A stretch of 64,000 nucleotides of DNA from Chondrus crispus (taxonomy: Eukaryota > Rhodophyta > Florideophyceae > Gigartinales > Gigartinaceae), in the NCBI RefSeq assembly GCF_000350225.1, contig NW_005179310.1:310001-374000 (forward strand). The letters run 5' to 3'. Positions 31,301 through 40,326 of the stretch are shown piece by piece. A model generated the notes under the pieces. The model saw only the letters and a list, made by a program, of their open reading frames with translations, searched no databases and was not told the origin of the DNA. How positions within the stretch are numbered: the first letter of the stretch is position 1; each line of letters begins with the position of its first letter. Position numbers and translations under genes: made by a program.

Positions 31301-32939
31301 CGACGAAGCCCCCGCTCTCCAAGGACCCAATTCGTTTTGGGAGGAGAACGACGAGTTCGACGCCACCGACATCCAGCGCGCCGAAGACCCGGAGGCTAGC
31401 GCGTTCGACTCCCCGGTCGCCCCACCGCAGGACGACCTTCCGGCCCCTCTTACGATAGAGGAGATAGCCGAGGAGCAACGCGTGGATGACTTCTGCCAAA
31501 CCGTTTTGGCACGACAGTCAGAGTCCCGGGACTCCGCGTTCTTCGACGACCACCAAGGGGTGCTCAAGCGGAGACACCCCTTCGACCCTGATATCGTCCA
31601 GGTCGTGGTACCTCGGACGCTCCGCGCCAGGCTCCTTCGCCTGTGCCACAACCCGGCCATCGCGGGGCACCCGGGCCAGAACCGTATGTACTACGCACTT
31701 CGACGCGAGTACTACTGGCCCCACCTGGCTGCAGACGTCACAGCCACGGTGCGAGGGTGTCGAACCTGCGCGATGAACCGGGTGAAGCTGAGGAAACATC
31801 TCAACCGATTGAGATTGTTTCCAGCTACGAGGCCCCTCGAGAGCCTCGCGATCGACATCTTGGGGCCGCTCCCCAAGACGAAGACAGGAAAACGGTTCCT
31901 GCTCGTGATTACTGACCGCTTCAGTAAGCTAACGCAAGTCGTTGCGCTCCGCACGATAACAGCGCACAAGGTCGCAGTTGCGTTCTGCGACTCGTGGGTG
32001 TTCAAGTATGGCGTCCCTCGCACGTTGCTTTCGGACAACGGCCCTCAGTTTAACGCCAAGTTCTTCCACAGCACGTGCCGCGTTCTGGGGATAACGAATT
32101 TGTACACTTCGGCGTACCATCCCCAGACGAACGGGCAAGTCGAGCGTTATAACCGAACAATCGCCTCGATGCTGCGGAACTACGTGGGTGAACACCAGGA
32201 CGACTGGGATGTGTACGTGGGGCCGCTTACGTATGCGTACAACTCCCACGTACATCGCACCACACGCACCACGCCGTTTGAGCTCGTGCTCAGCAGGCCA
32301 CCGCCGGAGTTCTCTCTCCGACGGGCGGACGGCGACGCGCCCCCTTCCGATAGGGGGAACCAACGTGCCGAGTTCCTCAAGACCTTGGATTCGACTATCC
32401 AGAAGGCCTACGGGAGCCTGCGTCGGACGCAGGCTCGCTACAAGCGCGACTTCGATAAGCGCATACGACGTATTAATTCCCGGCTCCGTCCCGGAGAATA
32501 CGTATATCTCAACCCCACCGATGGGGCTAAGACATCAAACAAGCTCGCTTCGCCCGCGGTCGGACCCTACCGCGTGCTCGCCAATGACCGCCGAACCATC
32601 ACGATCGATCGTGATGGGGTCACCGAGCGAGTCTCCGCCGACCGCTGCGTGTACGCGCCGCCTCCGAGGGACGCGCCACGAGCAAGTACGACGACCCCGC
32701 GGGACCTCGCCGATAAGGTCACCGCGGGAACGCAGTATGCCGTCGAACGGCTACTGAAACATCGAGTTATGGAAGACGGAACTACGGAGTTCCTCATCAA
32801 GTGGGCGGATTACGACGCGCCCACTTGGACGGCGCGGACTCACGTCCCGAAGGAGTTGGTGTCTCGCTACGCCCAACGCCTCCGGGGACGTACCGGCAGA
32901 GACCTCACCCAAACCGTGAACGCGGACGTTCACGCTTAA
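28359..32939 (+). CDS. Gypsy-1 Pol with C-terminal chromodomain
   Basis: 1526 residues. Protease with VDTCSG (Asp142) and LLGTAFID; RT with FCVDYRRLN and the YLDD active site at about residue 637; RNase H with IDTDAS (Asp787/789) and TERECFAVVWA; integrase with the HHCC zinc site (about 1095-1140) and the catalytic Asp1166, Asp1226 and Glu1262 (35-residue spacing). The C-terminus at about 1460-1510 is a chromodomain (YAVERLLKHRV, FLIKWADYDAPTWTA). This order places it among Ty3/Gypsy chromoviruses, whose chromodomains are known to steer integration to chromatin marks. It starts at the first ATG after the inter-ORF hairpin. Confidence 0.92.
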   Translation: MPIQEGAHVEASEGPTLGEQDTGTADVPVRRNDGDGGNDDRKDSVDPLTPASPRSPEGGPCRTDSSNPRGVTDPRTPQGRGRRKRKRGQHRNRGPRRNDLTDKVAPKVVDGVICLMTSKIYNVLGSIATEGNAFKPRTIAVDTCSGYNLVRKADLPPDWTRYVVHDAPLPRLAGANSNPLKLSAVVRLAVRLRNTVFRIRFVVADQLAVPVLLGTAFIDTHVRCIDIEAQRMELRQGGSVAIVDGKGESTPPTRRHGRHTGRPDVREEAPQAIRIARWVTIPAMSQARVRVTTAGRGLVFLEPKPSLQHRHGVRLTNGVAEVLPNQTFDVIVANFSRRERRLPKHTVVGYAKRNPLAILTPERKVAEGIAHALHLTDLTDQVGGVGVGRSNSDDKTTVGGRGVDPVERSPLGQPTARGTVLPQQKAPENPPMDWEKEIDLSYIDDDKLRGHVLEMLRKHSSLWSGALGTIQATEHRIPLEPGTKPIRSMPYRKGPAMREMVAKEVNNMLNAGVIEPASTEWASPVVLVPKKDGSLRFCVDYRRLNAKTAADSYPLPRMDDCIDSLGDAAVFTTLDCNSGYWQIPVAPEDRDKTTFTTHMGTFRHLRMPFGLKGAPATFQRALDIILSGVRWQICLVYLDDVIVFSRTHGEHARHLDTVLSLLRSSGISLKLKKCSFFRPKVHYLGHVISPGKLSVADTAADAFKTFTFPRTLTQVRSFLGACNVYRRFVKGFAKIARPLTDMTRKDSDPNFYNPTELQLQAFENLKKCMIAPPILALPRHGRPYMIDTDASAYQLGCTLLQEHEEPNDWRPVGYWSYPLSDSERNYSTTERECFAVVWAVRTLRPYVEGTKFTVRTDHDALRWLMSLTESSGRLTRWQLRLAEYDFTIQYRPGRVHQVPDALSRLVSPKVADDLRSTVEVDDDIPTFDGGTAVRDVSNELPDHACTASCDHQAVHVFVTTRNQAEARTRSRTRTRDEPRGDDEAPALQGPNSFWEENDEFDATDIQRAEDPEASAFDSPVAPPQDDLPAPLTIEEIAEEQRVDDFCQTVLARQSESRDSAFFDDHQGVLKRRHPFDPDIVQVVVPRTLRARLLRLCHNPAIAGHPGQNRMYYALRREYYWPHLAADVTATVRGCRTCAMNRVKLRKHLNRLRLFPATRPLESLAIDILGPLPKTKTGKRFLLVITDRFSKLTQVVALRTITAHKVAVAFCDSWVFKYGVPRTLLSDNGPQFNAKFFHSTCRVLGITNLYTSAYHPQTNGQVERYNRTIASMLRNYVGEHQDDWDVYVGPLTYAYNSHVHRTTRTTPFELVLSRPPPEFSLRRADGDAPPSDRGNQRAEFLKTLDSTIQKAYGSLRRTQARYKRDFDKRIRRINSRLRPGEYVYLNPTDGAKTSNKLASPAVGPYRVLANDRRTITIDRDGVTERVSADRCVYAPPPRDAPRASTTTPRDLADKVTAGTQYAVERLLKHRVMEDGTTEFLIKWADYDAPTWTARTHVPKELVSRYAQRLRGRTGRDLTQTVNADVHA

Positions 32940-35900
32940 GGGGGGGGCCCTCAACCGCTCCTTCGCGGATTAACCCCAGCCTGCACGAACAGACAAAAAG
33001 GGGAAGTGAAGGAAGACGGTGGACCCTATCGGAGGGTCACAGCCGGGGACGTGTTCTAGTCAAGTCGTCTTGACTTCTCGGACGTCAAGGACGCGATACA
33101 TAAGAACAGGACAGTACGAACTGCCTGAAAAAAATGTTGGGCCCTCGTAATGACCGACATTACGAGGACCGCAAAACCCCGTTCGGATCGGAAAAGTCGG
33201 ACGACCTCCCCCGAACAGGATTGCTGGACGATCCGTTAAGTCCAGCAACCACGGCGAGGAGGGGCACCTGACGAACGAAGCGATCAGCGGGGGAATCAAG
33301 ACAGCCCCTCGGTGGGCGGAACTAGCGACCAGAATGCCCGTCGCTTTTGTCTCGGCATATCCGAGAAGGTGGAAGCTCACGGCGAGCCATCAATCAGCAT
33401 CCGGGTTAGACAGCCCGGCAGAAGACCGGATCATGGTCCTTTTGGTTTGGGTTGTGCGCGAGAAGACGCGCGAAACGCGCAAGCAGACGCGCAGGCGAGG
33501 AGAGCGGCTTCAAGAGAACGCGCGCTAGGGCCGTTCAATAAGAGCGAGGAAGCGAGAGCAACTCAGTCGGAGAGGCACCAATATATGCGCACGGACGCGA
33601 GACATTTCAAAACCGCCGGCGAGACATGCCCCGTAATAAGGAAAATTACGGGGGATGAGAACGTTACACGTGAGCCGCGCCGGAGGTGCGCGCCATGCGC
33701 CAACACCGCTTGCGTCATCACCAAATCACCCCACCACCATCCCCTGAAAATAACGGAGAATTAACGGGGAGAATTACACTAGCACGTGCATTGCGTACTG
33801 TACGCCATATGAAAGCAAGGGCAAAATCGGACGCGTGGTTAGTTGAGCACCCGCAGAGAGCGGATGCCGCACAACCCCGGAGCACTCACGCCAAGCCGTC
33901 CTCCCGCGATCGACGAAGGACCGGACGGCTGCAGCCGAGAAGAAGACGAATGCGAACCTTCCCGCGACTTCGAGCCCTCGCCGCCGAAGGCGAGGGACGC
34001 TGGAAAACGCGAACCCTCGACATCTAACGCTACTAACCCCTTCCTTGCGCTGTACATGCGCTGCACTGGTTCCCGTTGCATACAGAAAGCCGGTGGTGTC
34101 CGACGGAACGGACCGCGGAGGACCGACCGACGACGGCCAAGGCAGTGCCATGAGGGTAGATGCCCACCTCGAAGAGGCGAGTACCTCGCCACTGCGCTCC
34201 ATCCGCAGAACCAACGCCGACCCGCTCCCAGTCCCCTACGTATCCGCGGCGAAATTCTTAAGCACGCGACCACGCGCGCGGCGGGGCGAAGCCCGGTCCG
34301 TCTGCATAATACGTGATTCTTGGCGCGGGGCCGCACGACAGGAAGGGAGGAATTAAGATGAACAGCTGACAGCTGTGGAAGGGTTGAACGCTTGGATATC
34401 TTGTCCATGCGGTATAGGAGTCACCACTGGTCAAGAGGAGCACGTGAAGCCATGTCAATGTTTTGAGGACAAAACGGACGACCCAAGCAAGGCTTGGAAA
34501 AATCTGCCAAAACGACTTCGCAGAACTGACTTGAACCCCGAACGCAGAGAAAACGGGTCAGCAAAAGCGTTCACACAGTGAAAAAATGGGAAGGAACGTC
34601 CGCTGTTGGTGCTACTGCGGAAGGCGGTTCTAATGCGATCCCGAAGGATGGACGCGATTCGCGTTTGGAGAAGGGGGAAACACCCCGGGAATACACCCGG
34701 TACAAAGAAGCACGTCAAGATCAGGGGCTCTAAAGGTTCGAGCAGCAAGAAGAGACGCGATCGAAACGTTCTTGCGAAGGGTTGGAGGCCTGGAAATGCC
34801 TTTAATTTGCAGCTCCACGCACACCGTGATCGTGAAGCTCGTCATCACGGAAGTAGTCGCCAGCAGGCGAGCACACATGAAGAAGAGGTTGTCCGACGAA
34901 GGAAAGTTTGGGCGACCGCGATCCGCCGGCGAGATAATAATCAAGTGTCGCCTGACCCACGCCCCGCTCATTCCGGGGGAGAGAGAAGGCTATTTCGACG
35001 CAGACCGTCCGAGCCACAGGTCACCCGAGCGGGGGGGTTTAGGCCGCTTCCAGTTGCCTTCGGAAGGTGAGGGGAGGAAGTGCACATCACCTCCCCTTAC
35101 TCCCCGGGTCTCGTGAGAAGTTGTTGGCTCGGACGTCTATACGTCAAGTCCGAGAGGAGCAAAAGTAGCGCGGCACACGAACTGTCGAAAGAAATGGCTC
35201 AGGAAGCTGAGAGGAAGGTTCTTACTGCGCGTGCACCCCACCGTCCGAGTCTTCCGAGAGCCTACAGTCAACGAATCGCCAGAAGCTTTGCACTTACGGA
35301 AACCGTCGCTGCATCATCGTGAATACTCATCGCCAACACTGTATTGACAGTTCGCACGGATCTCTACGCGCGTCGCCTGCCCTGTCGCTATGGGTGGGCC
35401 CAGCTGTTCCCCTGCACGAAGGGGGACCCCCTCGGGCCGTATGAGCGCAGAGGTAACAACCAGGCCGATCAAGCCTGAGAAGCCCCTAGATGGGTCCGAA
35501 GCGCCGTCTTCCTAGATGTCAGAAACGAAGAGCGTTTGCGGCGCGTCCGACGACCCAGTCCTACAAGTTTGCGAGCCGTTTCGATCGGAACCTGCGCAAT
35601 TGGCTCAGGTACGCGGGGACCGAGCGCGATGCGGACATGGCTTGGGCAGAGCTCGTGACCAAGGGCGAGGGAATATAACCCTTTAACCAGATCAGTTCCG
35701 GCTCGCATGGCTTCGGAGCGACACGCCGTACGAACGGCACAGGAGAAGCCGTGGACGGGAATAAATAATCGCGACACATGAGCAAGGAACGGTATGGATT
35801 AAGGAAATGACCGACCCGCATCACCATTTCTGCCTCCTCAATATTCGCGCGTACTTTTGCGAAGGTGTAACGAAGGATTTGAGAATCCCTTCACGAAAGG

Positions 35901-37642
35901 GGCAGAAAATGGCGAAAGACGCACCAAGGAGGCGGGGATGAAAAGACGAGCCGTCGCCCAACGCGGACTGTACGCGCCACGGGCTGTCCAGCCTGACCGC
36001 TAGCTCGCCAAAGGGATGCTCCCAGAAAGGAGGAGAACGGAGATGAGACGGACATCCTAAGGCAGAGGGGTGATTCCGTCCCGCAGGACATGAGCCAGGG
36101 CAGGAACAGCGGCGACATCGACTGGTTCAAGCCGGATTATGCATTTGAGATCCCGGACGAGGAGGCTCATAAGATTATGTAGTATCCGATGCAAGACGAG
36201 AGCACGTGTCGTGAACGTCATCCGGTATCAATATTACCGGAATAGGGCGTCGTGGGGAAGAATTCGGTCCCGGTCACAACGTCAACACAGTACGATGGAA
36301 TATACGGAACGGCTGTTCAACGCGTCGCACCCTGCCGAGAGAAGACCCTCGCGGACAGGAGGGCCCGCTCAAGATGTATCGCAAGCCGTCACGGCTGCGG
36401 TCCAAAGAACCACATTCTTGGACGAATAAGTGGAGGCCGAGTAAGCCGTAAAGGACGGGCGATGGTGGCCCTCTGCGCAAGCCAAAACGAGCGACGGGCA
36501 CAGTGCTGTACATGGATCGGTGCCTCACGGTTATAATTTTTTGGGAATTTTTGGCCTACGGGTGACGCGCACCAATCATATATCGTTCAGGGATTTTTGC
36601 CAAAATTGTGCCTTTGCAATTTTTGGTGAAGCACATCGCGCTGTTGCTGGCGCACACATGTGTATGGCGCATGAGCAGCACGCGCCACGCGCGCCGCGTC
36701 GGTGACCGGCGCCACACGGAAAGGAGCCGCCGCGACAAGAACCGGTTAGGGAACGCATCAACAGATGGGAATAAGATCGAGGCGAGTGGACCACACGCCC
36801 TGGGGACCATGTGCACAAGGACATAAACACGCCGAGTGTTGGCCCCTCACGTGTCGCAGGCAAGCGCAGGGAGGGTGACGTGAGACTTCAGACAAGGAGG
36901 AAAGAGCCTCCGTTGCAGTATAGGTATAAAAGAAGGAATGGGGCGCGCGAACTCCCATGCGTGCGCGGTGAGTGTTGGAAGTTGGGTTTTGTTACTGTAG
37001 CCCACTGCAGTGAGGACCGTGGCCACAGGGCCGGACATACCGCATTTTACGTGCAGTCGGCTTTTGTATCAGGAAGTCAGAGGCCCGTGCACGACTATGG
37101 TACAAGCGTGACCAAAACACACTCGTCTCGCGTGGAAGAAAGTTTTGGACTTCCGGCTATGGCAGTGGTGCTGTCCGCATAATGAGGCCGACCCTAACAC
37201 GCGAATCGATGACGCGATGACGCAACGGCACGTCCGAGGCTAACGCAAGTGAAACTGATTGCGGAGAGGAGCCAAGAAGAGTTCGTTCTAAGAGAGCAGA
37301 GAATCCCTGGGAGAACGGAACTCAAGTCTCGAGGGCCACGCAGGGAAGGTGAAAGTCTACGCGAACGACGGCGTGCGCGTAGAAGGATACGACGGGGTCA
37401 CGAGCAGGACGTCCGGGGAAGCCAATAGCCGAAATTGGAGTAGCGCTAATACGACGTACCGCCGCAACCCCCGAGGGGGATGAGATACGACGCACGACGA
37501 ACACGGACGCGAGACGCCGAACGGAGGGGACCAGAAAATCGAAAGCGGTGGGGCATTCGGACTCAGGTCCAACGAAGGAGGGAGGATCAGTCTCTCGACA
37601 GGCACCCGTGGACGCGGACGTCCCCGCTTAAGGGGGGGGCCG
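32940..37642 (+). other. Long 3' region of Gypsy-1 copy A
   Basis: 4.7 kb between pol and the 3' LTR. It opens with GGGGGGGCCC right after the pol stop. 32940-33190 aligns with the reverse complement of 60340-60575 in copy B. Further blocks that match copy B in reverse are 33570-33800 (against about 59600-59860) and the last ~40 bp before the purine tract. Copy B holds a large opposite-strand ORF in the corresponding region; here I see only short frames, including a 62-codon one at 35490-35678 that I do not recognise. The antisense ORF therefore seems lost or decayed in this copy. Confidence 0.6.
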
Positions 37643-38309
37643 TGTAGTATAACCCCCCCCTGGGGCTTTATTTTAGATTGGATCAACTCAGAACCGGATC
37701 GGTTACTGTATGGCTCGATGCTCTACAGTACCACCACGTGTACCCCCGAGTACAGGGGCGCACGTGTACACGTGTACGCGCGGGACCGAAGAACGCACAC
37801 ACACGTGTACTGTCAGCCCCGATGGCTGACAGTATTACAGTGTCGACCGACCGCTACAGTACGTCGCTACAGTACATCGGTACTGTACTATTATGATAGG
37901 TTATTATGTACATTAAATATGGAGCGGACCGGCGGCGGTGGAGGAGGACAAGCACGGACTTGTCACCCACCGACCGTCAAGGTCCGACTTCCCGCTTATT
38001 CTAAGGTAGCGTTCGCTAACTACCTTAGAGCGGCACCGAGCGCGGGTTGAGGACGCGCGCGGTACGCCCACGAGCCGGCTCCGCCTCCGCCCGTCGGTAC
38101 TGGATCGTCACCCAGTACCGCGCCGGGGCGTCGAGGCGTCGAACCGCTCGCGCGTACCGGCGTCCTCCCCGTTCCCGCTCTACCACGCTACCCGGGCCCG
38201 CGCCCGGTGCCGTTAGCTGGTGTCCCGCTTCACCCCCGTCTTCCCGTTCGGACGGGGTCTACGTCGAGCTGTGCATACACCCCTCTCCGTTGGGGGTGTT
38301 TATGCTACA
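37643..38309 (+). repeat. 3' LTR of Gypsy-1 copy A
   Basis: 667 bp, TGTAGTATAA to TTATGCTACA, preceded by a purine tract (AAGGGGGGGGCCG). It differs from the 5' LTR by a shorter C run, a 2-base deletion in the CCGGGCCCG block and many substitutions. It is flanked on the right by CCGGG and Gypsy-2 sequence. Confidence 0.88.
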
Positions 38310-38380
38310 CCGGGGGCCGCGCTGCCACCATCGGCACCGGTCTCTGCCTCGGCTCCGGCGGGCATCGGTAGGGTACGCCG

Positions 38381-39119
38381 TGTTGGAAATCTTCGACCAC
38401 ATGCTAAGCTCCAAGCCTGACAGATACTACACGTGTACGTCGACGAAACCTAAAATGCTTGCAATAGCATTCTCAGGATGTTTGGTCTTCAAGGTGGACA
38501 CGTGTCATATTTGTACACGGTTGCACTTTCCTATCATTTCCGAGCATGTTTCAATTTTGGTGTTGACACATGGAAGTTATGTACCTCGTGGCACTCTACA
38601 GTACATTCTGAACATGTTTCATTTTTCTCGATTTGACACGTGTGTGACACGTATGACGTATGTGCCACAGTGGTTATTAATCGTAGTGTAAAATCTGTAA
38701 TCTACAGTACAGTACATTCAGATATTATTGACTCTCAAACGGTCACAAATTATTAGCAAGAGAGAGTGCAAGAAGGAGAGTCATTTGATTATCAACGGAG
38801 AGTGGAAGTAGGAGAGTCACTTGATTATCAACCGAGAGTGCAAGAAGGAGAGTCATTTGATTATCAACCGAGAGTGGAAGTAGGAGAGTCACTTGATTAT
38901 CAACCGAGAGTGCAACAGGGAGAGTCACTTGATTATCAACCAGTGCAGTAAGGAGAGTCACGTGACCTGCCCTAATGGCTCGCATTGTATGTAGTTCGAA
39001 GAGTATAAGTAGCGCCAATAGTTGGCGACCAAGAGTAAAATGGCATCAACTTCTTTTCCCGTCAACCACCAGCAACCTTCAACCATCCTTCTTCCCTCTG
39101 CCCCGCTGACCTTTCTATA
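38381..39119 (+). repeat. 5' LTR2 of Copia-1
   Basis: 739 bp, TGTTGGAAATC to CCTTTCTATA. The first 320 bp hold iterated modules with ACACGTGT and TACAGTAC. A minisatellite of five or more 36-bp units (GAGAGTCACTTGATTATCAA core) lies at about 38760-38945, and TATAAGTA at 39004-39011. Confidence 0.88.
38760..38945 (+). repeat. 36-bp minisatellite in LTR2
   Basis: Two alternating unit types (GTGCAAGAAGGAGAGTCATT and GTGGAAGTAGGAGAGTCACT) repeat five to six times with a shared TTGATTATCAAC end. The same array is at 46082-46270. The copy at 6068-6335 has fewer units before the TATA box and extra units after it. Confidence 0.85.
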
Positions 39120-39133
39120 GGTTATGGGCCCAG
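39120..39133 (+). other. Primer-binding site of Copia-1
   Basis: GGTTATGGGCCCAG, identical to the Copia-2 site and complementary to the initiator tRNA-Met anticodon arm. Its ATG opens a six-codon upstream ORF. Confidence 0.85.
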
Positions 39134-39369
39134 TTCAACGCTGATCGTCGTCTTCGTTTTGGTTCAATTTCGAGTTTCGCCGTCGTTCAAGTATCAGTTT
39201 GTTCAGCTCGTCAAGCAGAAGAAGAAGGTATCAGTTTCAGTCTCCGCTTTCGAGTTTGGTTTTTCAGTTTTTTCAGTTTTCGCCGTCGTTTCAGCACCGT
39301 TTCAGCCGATTTTTCAGTTTGGTGGTCCGTCAGTTCCCAGTTTTTGGAAATCAACTTTGTGGTCTTGCA

Positions 39370-39590
39370 GCTTTGTCGTGGCAGTCGTTGTGTGAGCTGT
39401 GGGTGAGCCTTCCGCTTGTCGGGAGGAAGAAAGTCCCTATTGGCCAACGCACTGCCAAATCCTCAGTGGTCCGTCAGTTCTCAGTTTTTTGCTTTGTCGT
39501 GGCAGTCGTTGTGTGAGCTGTGGGTGAGCCTTCCGCTAGTCGGGAGGAAGAAAGTCCCTAGTGGCCAACGCACTGCCAAATCCTCAGTGG
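39370..39590 (+). repeat. Tandem duplication in Copia-1 leader
   Basis: Two 100-bp copies, 39370-39469 and 39491-39590, differ at about three positions and are joined by a 21-bp spacer; the segment before the first copy resembles that spacer, so the true unit is about 121 bp. Confidence 0.85.
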
Positions 39591-39596
39591 AAAATA

Positions 39597-39712
39597 CCCT
39601 CGCTCTTGGTGAAAGGCTGGTGCCATTGGAAATCTGACTTGAGCGAGGGTCCGACCAAGATTCGTCGAGAGACGAATTACTGATCCTCGGGGAGGATCAC
39701 AGTGTACTGGTC
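39597..39712 (+). ncRNA. Structured leader RNA module
   Basis: Several perfect stems follow one another: CCCTCGCTC/GAGCGAGGG (39597-39605, 39641-39649); then GACCA/TGGTC (39653-39657, 39708-39712) enclosing two hairpins, ATTCGTC/GACGAAT closed by a GAGA tetraloop (39660-39677) and TGATCCTC/GAGGATCA (39681-39699). This is a three-way junction by eye. Another strong hairpin is at 40166-40190. It may act as an internal ribosome entry or packaging structure; the type is annotated as RNA structure, not as a separate gene. Confidence 0.5.
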
Positions 39713-40230
39713 TAGTCGATCCGCACTCTGCCTTCGGGAGGTGCGTCGGCGGTGTGGGTAACGCTCTCGGTATTAGCCCTATAGGTACGACTTCGGTCCC
39801 CTGGGTGAAGAGAATACGTGCCTAAACACTGAACCTCTCACTATACGTGTATAAGGTCGCGTACCTTGATTAAGTTCGCACGGAAGAGGGTGACCCAAGG
39901 AGTGATTGTGAACAAATCACACGAGTACGACGAAGGCAGTTTCATTCTTGTGTTGTGGGAGACCCTCTGAGGCAGTACCGTATCAAGTTTGGACAAGCCG
40001 ATTTCGGTTGCAGGGACCGTTCGCGGTAGTAACCAAAAGTCCTGGTTCGTCTACAGGCAAATTGTTGTGCTTACTCGTGGCACGTTTGATTTAGTTCACA
40101 GTCGAAAGACCCGCACTGGCCGACATATAGGGGTAGCGCCCTAAGGCATTTTTAAGAAGAATACGCTTGTTCCACTCCGCCGGGAACAAGCACCAAGAAC
40201 GTTTCCGAGTAATCGCTACAAACTTCCTAT
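39713..40230 (+). other. Remainder of Copia-1 leader
   Basis: No convincing ORF. The stretch contains further short stems, including CTTGTTCC/GGAACAAG at 40166-40173 and 40183-40190, and no similarity to the Copia-2 leader until the 50-nt box. There is no zinc-finger ORF here. Confidence 0.5.
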
Positions 40231-40280
40231 ACGGGTGGGCTTGCCATTGTGTTGACTATCGGTTAACAGCTTGGGATCCC
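40231..40280 (+). promoter_or_regulatory. Conserved 50-nt leader box of Copia-1
   Basis: Matches the Copia-2 box 20331-20380 at 49 of 50 positions; it lies 46 nt before the gag ATG at 40327. Confidence 0.65.
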
Positions 40281-40326
40281 GGGACGGAAGACCTTGTGTA
40301 CTCGAAGGGTACATCCATTCGGCGAA

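Larger units (their letters stand above)
24894..38309 (+). mobile_element. Gypsy-1 copy A (chromovirus), inversion hybrid
   Basis: 5' LTR 24894-25567, gag 25648-28218, pol 28359-32939, a 4.7-kb 3' region, purine tract about 37630-37642, and 3' LTR 37643-38309. The two LTRs are unlike each other in length (674 and 667 bp) and at many positions, and the flanks do not match (ATAAT on the left, CCGGG on the right). The left LTR instead matches the LTR at 54183-54856. This marks copy A as a hybrid formed by recombination of two copies. gag and pol both look open. Confidence 0.88.

Noticed and set aside
35490-35678. 62-codon ORF in the copy A 3' region
   Set aside because: Short and basic, with no counterpart seen in copy B and no recognisable motif; mentioned only within the 3' region.
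38766-38951. 61-codon ORF with 12-residue repeats in LTR2
   Set aside because: The 36-bp repeat unit is a multiple of three, so any open frame repeats. It lies upstream of the TATA box, and I see no other sign of coding.
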